Part shown: positions 61,410 through 64,000 of the stretch, one piece after another
How positions within the stretch are numbered: position 1 is the stretch's first letter
Layout of the letters: each line of letters begins with the position of its first letter
Assembly: GCF_009769385.1 (NCBI RefSeq)
Contig: NZ_VKAB01000030.1
Location: 96,854 to 160,853, forward strand
Reading direction: 5' to 3'
Source: Saccharothrix deserti
Lineage (GTDB): Bacteria; Actinomycetota; Actinomycetes; Mycobacteriales; Pseudonocardiaceae
DNA length: 64,000 nt
Notes under the pieces: generated by a model
Told to the model about the DNA's origin: nothing
What the model saw: only the letters and a program-made list of their open reading frames with translations
The model's database searches: none
Position numbers and translations under genes: made by a program

Positions 61410-61424
61410 TGTCCGCAATTTTCG
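61410..61424 (+). promoter_or_regulatory. 15-nt box, copy 2
   Basis: TGTCCGCAATTTTCG, about 82 bases upstream of the vWA start at 61328. Same sequence as copy 3. Confidence 0.55.
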
Positions 61425-61502
61425 GCCGATGCGACTCGATCGTTACCGAAAACGTGAGCCGAAGTCGCCTTTCGCGCGACCGGATAACACCACCACCGGC
61501 GT

Positions 61503-61517
61503 TGTCCGCAATTTTCG
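61503..61517 (+). promoter_or_regulatory. 15-nt box, copy 3
   Basis: TGTCCGCAATTTTCG, followed by TAATT. Identical to copy 2 over 15 bases, 93 bases away. Confidence 0.55.
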
Positions 61518-61537
61518 TAATTCAATGCAACTGAGAG

Positions 61538-61552
61538 TATCCGCAATTCTCG
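61538..61552 (+). promoter_or_regulatory. 15-nt box, copy 4
   Basis: TATCCGCAATTCTCG. Two differences from copies 2 and 3. Confidence 0.45.
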
Positions 61553-61774
61553 TAGTCAGACCATCCCGCCCCGACCGCCGTCAACGAACACACCCAGCAC
61601 ACGCAGCAAGCCGGCGTCGATCAGCGCAAGCCGTCGGCAGACTGTTCGCAGGCGATCCCGGACGCTGCCTCGGTCCCGGCGAAGAAGGGGGCGACTGACG
61701 GGGCCGAACCCGCCACGCGAGACTTGATCTTACTCGGTAGGCTCTGTCGACCCGACAATCCACAAGGAGTCTCG

Positions 61775-62575
61775 ATGACGGATCCCGCGGACTCGATCGA
61801 ATCGATGGAGCAGCTCGCCGTGGTCTGGCGTGGCATGGTTCTCGATCGGGATTCGGGTGCTGATGTGCGAGACCTCCCGGGCATCGCCGTCCGCTGGGCC
61901 GAATGCCGGTTCGCATTCTGGAACTGCGTCACATTGACCGATGTCGGCGCGGACGCGGAGCTCGTCGAGCAACGTCTGAGCCAGGCGGCGGACATCATGC
62001 GCTCGAAGCAGCACCCCGGCTTCCTGTGGCTCTTCGAGGACCTCCTGGATGACGACGCACGCGCCGTGCTCAACGCGGCGGCCGAGCGAGCAGGTCTCCA
62101 GCACGCCTTCCCCGGCACCGGCATGGCAGGGGACCTGCTGCCCACCTCCGAGCCGAGCCACCCCGACCTGACGTTCGTGCGCGTGACCACCGACGAACAG
62201 CTGCGGGCCTATGCGGACCTCAACTCGCGCGCCTACGGGTTCCCGCTGGAGGACGGCCGCGACGGGCTCACCGGCTCCACGCTGTGGAAGAACCAGGCGT
62301 ACGCCTACCTGGGCTTGCGGGAGGGTGTTCCGGTGGCGTGCGCTGCGACCGTCGAAGCAGCAGGCCGTCTCTTCGTCGCGCTCGTCGCCACCGACCCGGA
62401 GTGGCAGCGCAGGGGCTACGGCGAGGCGGTGACGCGGAAGGCGCTGTACGAGGGCGGCCGGGCTACCGGACTGACCCGCGCCACCCTGCACGCGACCGTC
62501 GCCGGGGCGCCCGTGTACCTGCGGATCGGCTTCAAACCGAACTCGCCGGTGCACTTCTACAGCCTCAAGAGCTGA
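61775..62575 (+). CDS. GNAT family N-acetyltransferase
   Basis: Start at the ATG at 61775 (AAGGAG 5 bases upstream); 266 residues. N-terminal ~120 residues are helical without a clear family. The C-terminal GNAT domain has LTFVRVTTDEQLRAYADLNSRAYG, VACAATVEAAGRLFVALVATDPEWQRRGYGEAVTRKAL (acetyl-CoA loop, QRRGYG) and the late VYLRIGFKPNS. It acetylates an unknown amine. It starts away from the vWA operon and may share its regulatory region. Confidence 0.85.
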   Translation: MTDPADSIESMEQLAVVWRGMVLDRDSGADVRDLPGIAVRWAECRFAFWNCVTLTDVGADAELVEQRLSQAADIMRSKQHPGFLWLFEDLLDDDARAVLNAAAERAGLQHAFPGTGMAGDLLPTSEPSHPDLTFVRVTTDEQLRAYADLNSRAYGFPLEDGRDGLTGSTLWKNQAYAYLGLREGVPVACAATVEAAGRLFVALVATDPEWQRRGYGEAVTRKALYEGGRATGLTRATLHATVAGAPVYLRIGFKPNSPVHFYSLKS

Positions 62576-62688
62576 TTCGACCACCGCGGCCGCGGTGATC
62601 ACACGGTCCCGTCGCCGGTCTCCCCGTGATCCACCGCCGGAGGGTGCAAACGCGCCACAGGTGGCGCACGCTCATCCGGGAACGGTGG

Positions 62689-63528
62689 TTACCGGGCCCA
62701 GCGGGGCACGGGGGTGACGGCTTCCGCCGGGTGCTCGGCGGTCAGCGGGGGTGCTACACCGCGAAAGGCCGCCAGTTGGGTGGCCGAGAGGCAGAACACG
62801 CGGTTGCCGGCGGACTCCGCCCACGTGGTGAGGGCCTGGTGTGGCAACTCGCGGTTGGAGGCGGCCAGGACCACGTTGCCCGCCCGCTTGCCCAGGAGCA
62901 GGCCCGGTTCGGCGAGGAGCACGACGTGCGGGAACACCTCGGTGAGGGACGCCACGGCGCGGAGTGGCAGGGTCATGTCCGCCGCGGACCACATGTTGCC
63001 CAGGTAGAGGCCGTCGGCGCGGAGGACCCTGGCGATCTCGCGCAGGAACTCGACGGCGGCCAGGTGGATTGCCACGGCGCCCGCCTGGGCGACGTCCATG
63101 ACCACCACGTCGGCGGTGGCGTCGGGGGTGCGTTCGATTCCCGACTCGCCGTCCTCGACCCGCACCTGGAGGTTCGCGATCGCGTCCAGGTCCAGGTGCG
63201 AGCGCACGAGGTCGACCAGTGGGCCGTCCAGTTCGTAGACCGTCTGGGGCGAACCCGGACGGGTCGCGGCCAGGTACCTCGCGATCGTGAAACCACCTCC
63301 GCCGACCTGGAGGGCCGACACCGGCTCGCCGGCGGGCCAGTGCAGGTCCAGGACTCGGGCGGCCCACGTGGCGTACGGCATGCGCAGGTACGTCGGGTCG
63401 GCCAGATCCACATAGGACTGGAGGACGCCGTCGACCGTGAGCAGCCAGCTGGTCGGGCGGTACGGGTCCGGCGCCAGTCGTGCCGTGCCGAACTTCACCT
63501 GCCGGTCCACGGCCTCCCGGGATTCCAC
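62689..63528 (-). CDS. Spermidine synthase-like / SAM-dependent methyltransferase fold protein
   Basis: GTG start at 63528 behind AAGGTGG (63537 is also possible); 279 residues. Rossmann SAM-binding fold: VSALQVGGGGFTIARYLAA (motif I), TVYELDGPLVDLVRSHLDLD (acidic loop), VRVEDGESGIERTPDATADVVVMD and FLREIARVLRADGLYLGNM. This matches the spermidine synthase fold rather than simple methyltransferases (an N-terminal beta-domain YRPTSWLLTVDGVLQSYVDLADPTY precedes it). Polyamine aminopropyltransferase or an inactive paralogue. Confidence 0.75.
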   Translation of the reverse strand: MESREAVDRQVKFGTARLAPDPYRPTSWLLTVDGVLQSYVDLADPTYLRMPYATWAARVLDLHWPAGEPVSALQVGGGGFTIARYLAATRPGSPQTVYELDGPLVDLVRSHLDLDAIANLQVRVEDGESGIERTPDATADVVVMDVAQAGAVAIHLAAVEFLREIARVLRADGLYLGNMWSAADMTLPLRAVASLTEVFPHVVLLAEPGLLLGKRAGNVVLAASNRELPHQALTTWAESAGNRVFCLSATQLAAFRGVAPPLTAEHPAEAVTPVPRWAR

Positions 63529-63907
63529 GGCCGCCACCTTAAGGCACAAGCAGTGCGAGGCGCAGGCATGGCGCCATCCATTCAGCCTCGGCACGATTCG
63601 ACACCCGACTACGGCCTCCGCGCTGCGTGGCAGCCCATCCACCTGCCCATAGATCGGATGAATCGGGCGTGCAAGCTTCGATAGCCTTCCGATTGAGACA
63701 CCGAGCCGGACAGCGAGCACGCCTGGGCGGCCACAGGGTCATCGATCGGATATTTTTCCTGCTTTTAACAGATCCTACCTTTCCCCTTGCATGCCGACAC
63801 CTTCGAGGGTCGACGCGACGTCCACCTGTCCGGGAACGCGGACGCCCACTACATCCCCTCAAGGAGGTCGGGACGGTAGTTGTCAAGTCAAGTGAGACAG
63901 GTTGTGT
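63529..63907. other. Intergenic stretch before the insertion sequence
   Basis: 379 bases. AT-rich piece around 63747-63790, no gene supported. The IS end lies in its last part. Confidence 0.4.
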
Positions 63908-64000
63908 CTACGGGGCTGGTTGGGGTTGCTCGGCGGGCTGGTTGATCCAGGCCACGTCGGGCAGTGCGGGTGGACGGGGACGGCGTGCGAAGCGCTCCGG
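63908..64000 (-). mobile_element. 3' end of an IS transposase (integrase-core type), cut by window edge
   Basis: The minus strand from 64000 reads PERFARRPRPPALPDVAWIN, then QPAEQPQPAP and a stop at 63908-63910. This is the typical C-terminal tail of integrase-core transposases in actinobacteria (IS3/IS481 type: PERFxRxxPxPPxLPxxxWIN). Only 30 codons lie in the window, so the IS family cannot be fixed. The bases after the stop (TGTCTCACTTGACTTGACA on this strand) may be the terminal repeat. Confidence 0.6.

Larger units (their letters stand above)
61329..61774. other. Intergenic regulatory region between vWA operon and GNAT gene
   Basis: 446 bases, more AT-rich than its surroundings. It carries three copies of the 15-nt box (61410, 61503, 61538) and no clear gene. 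The promoter of the six-gene operon must lie here. Confidence 0.6.

Noticed and set aside
57219..61457. A very long open frame on the plus strand opposite the tubulin-like and vWA genes
   Set aside because: It is antisense to two genes with clear domains and its translation is arginine/valine/aspartate-biased without any motif; a typical GC-rich shadow frame.
1..64000. CRISPR arrays
   Set aside because: The repeats seen are tandem 15-bp units, a 23-bp dispersed repeat and the 15-nt box. None has the regular repeat-spacer spacing of CRISPR, and no cas gene is present.
1..64000. tRNA or rRNA genes
   Set aside because: I saw no cloverleaf-like stretch with the TTCRA loop and no rRNA-like sequence, though by eye a tRNA could be missed.

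Overview
The window is high-GC actinobacterial DNA: G/C third positions, GTG and TTG starts, ATGA/GTGA gene overlaps, AfsR/SARP-type and CdaR-type regulators, WXG100-like proteins, and several families common in Pseudonocardiales (Saccharothrix, Lentzea and Actinosynnema relatives). The genus cannot be fixed from the sequence alone. I see no rRNA, tRNA or CRISPR array. Both window edges cut genes: a GH92 glycosidase on the left and a transposase on the right.

Layout. 0-9.2 kb is metabolic and secretory: a partial GH92 glycosidase, a macrolide-type glycosyltransferase, a two-module Lrp/AsnC regulator facing an M20 amidohydrolase, a secreted GH43-ricin protein, a secreted beta-helix protein, and a TetR/SDR divergent pair. 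9.3-13.9 kb is a two-gene operon. It encodes an EACC1-like small protein and a 1419-residue caspase fused to four FtsK/EccC-type ATPase modules. 14-19.6 kb is a CdaR regulator, an amino-acid ABC importer, an FAD amino-acid oxidase and a small secreted protein. 19.6-26.6 kb holds an AfsR-like regulator, a three-gene YbaB/WXG100-like cassette and a large membrane protein. 26.6-30.9 kb is an RpiR regulator with a complete OpuC-type betaine/choline importer. 31-36.9 kb is an ammonia-lyase-like protein with an altered MIO triad, an orphan P-loop protein, a clan-A glycosidase, a broken SDR, a nitronate monooxygenase and a hypothetical gene.

37.3-61.3 kb is the most unusual region and reads as an NTP-dependent conflict/signalling island. 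Its left half has an amine oxidase fused to a cyclic-nucleotide-binding-like domain, a TPR-CHAT protease, a membrane-anchored macro domain-nucleotidyl cyclase, a CATRA-associated small protein, a CATRA domain fused to a nucleoside phosphorylase, and a second TPR-CHAT protease. Its right half, on the opposite strand, is a tightly overlapped six-gene operon: vWA protein, tubulin-like NTPase, four-helix membrane protein, membrane-anchored pseudokinase, TRAFAC-type GTPase and a GAP1-like membrane protein. A 15-nt AT-cored box (TRTCCGCAATTNTCG) occurs at the CATRA gene start and three times upstream of the vWA operon. A 23-bp repeat flanks the amine oxidase gene. 61.8-64 kb is a GNAT acetyltransferase, a spermidine-synthase-like protein and the end of an insertion sequence.

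How the genes may work together. The caspase/EACC1 pair, the CATRA/CHAT set and the GTPase/tubulin operon each combine an NTP-dependent sensor or switch with a protease or nucleotide-cleaving effector. They look like three infection- or damage-sensing suicide or regulatory systems in one 50-kb stretch. The cyclase (42.3 kb) and the cyclic-nucleotide-binding amine oxidase (37.3 kb) may form a second-messenger pair. This is inference from adjacency.
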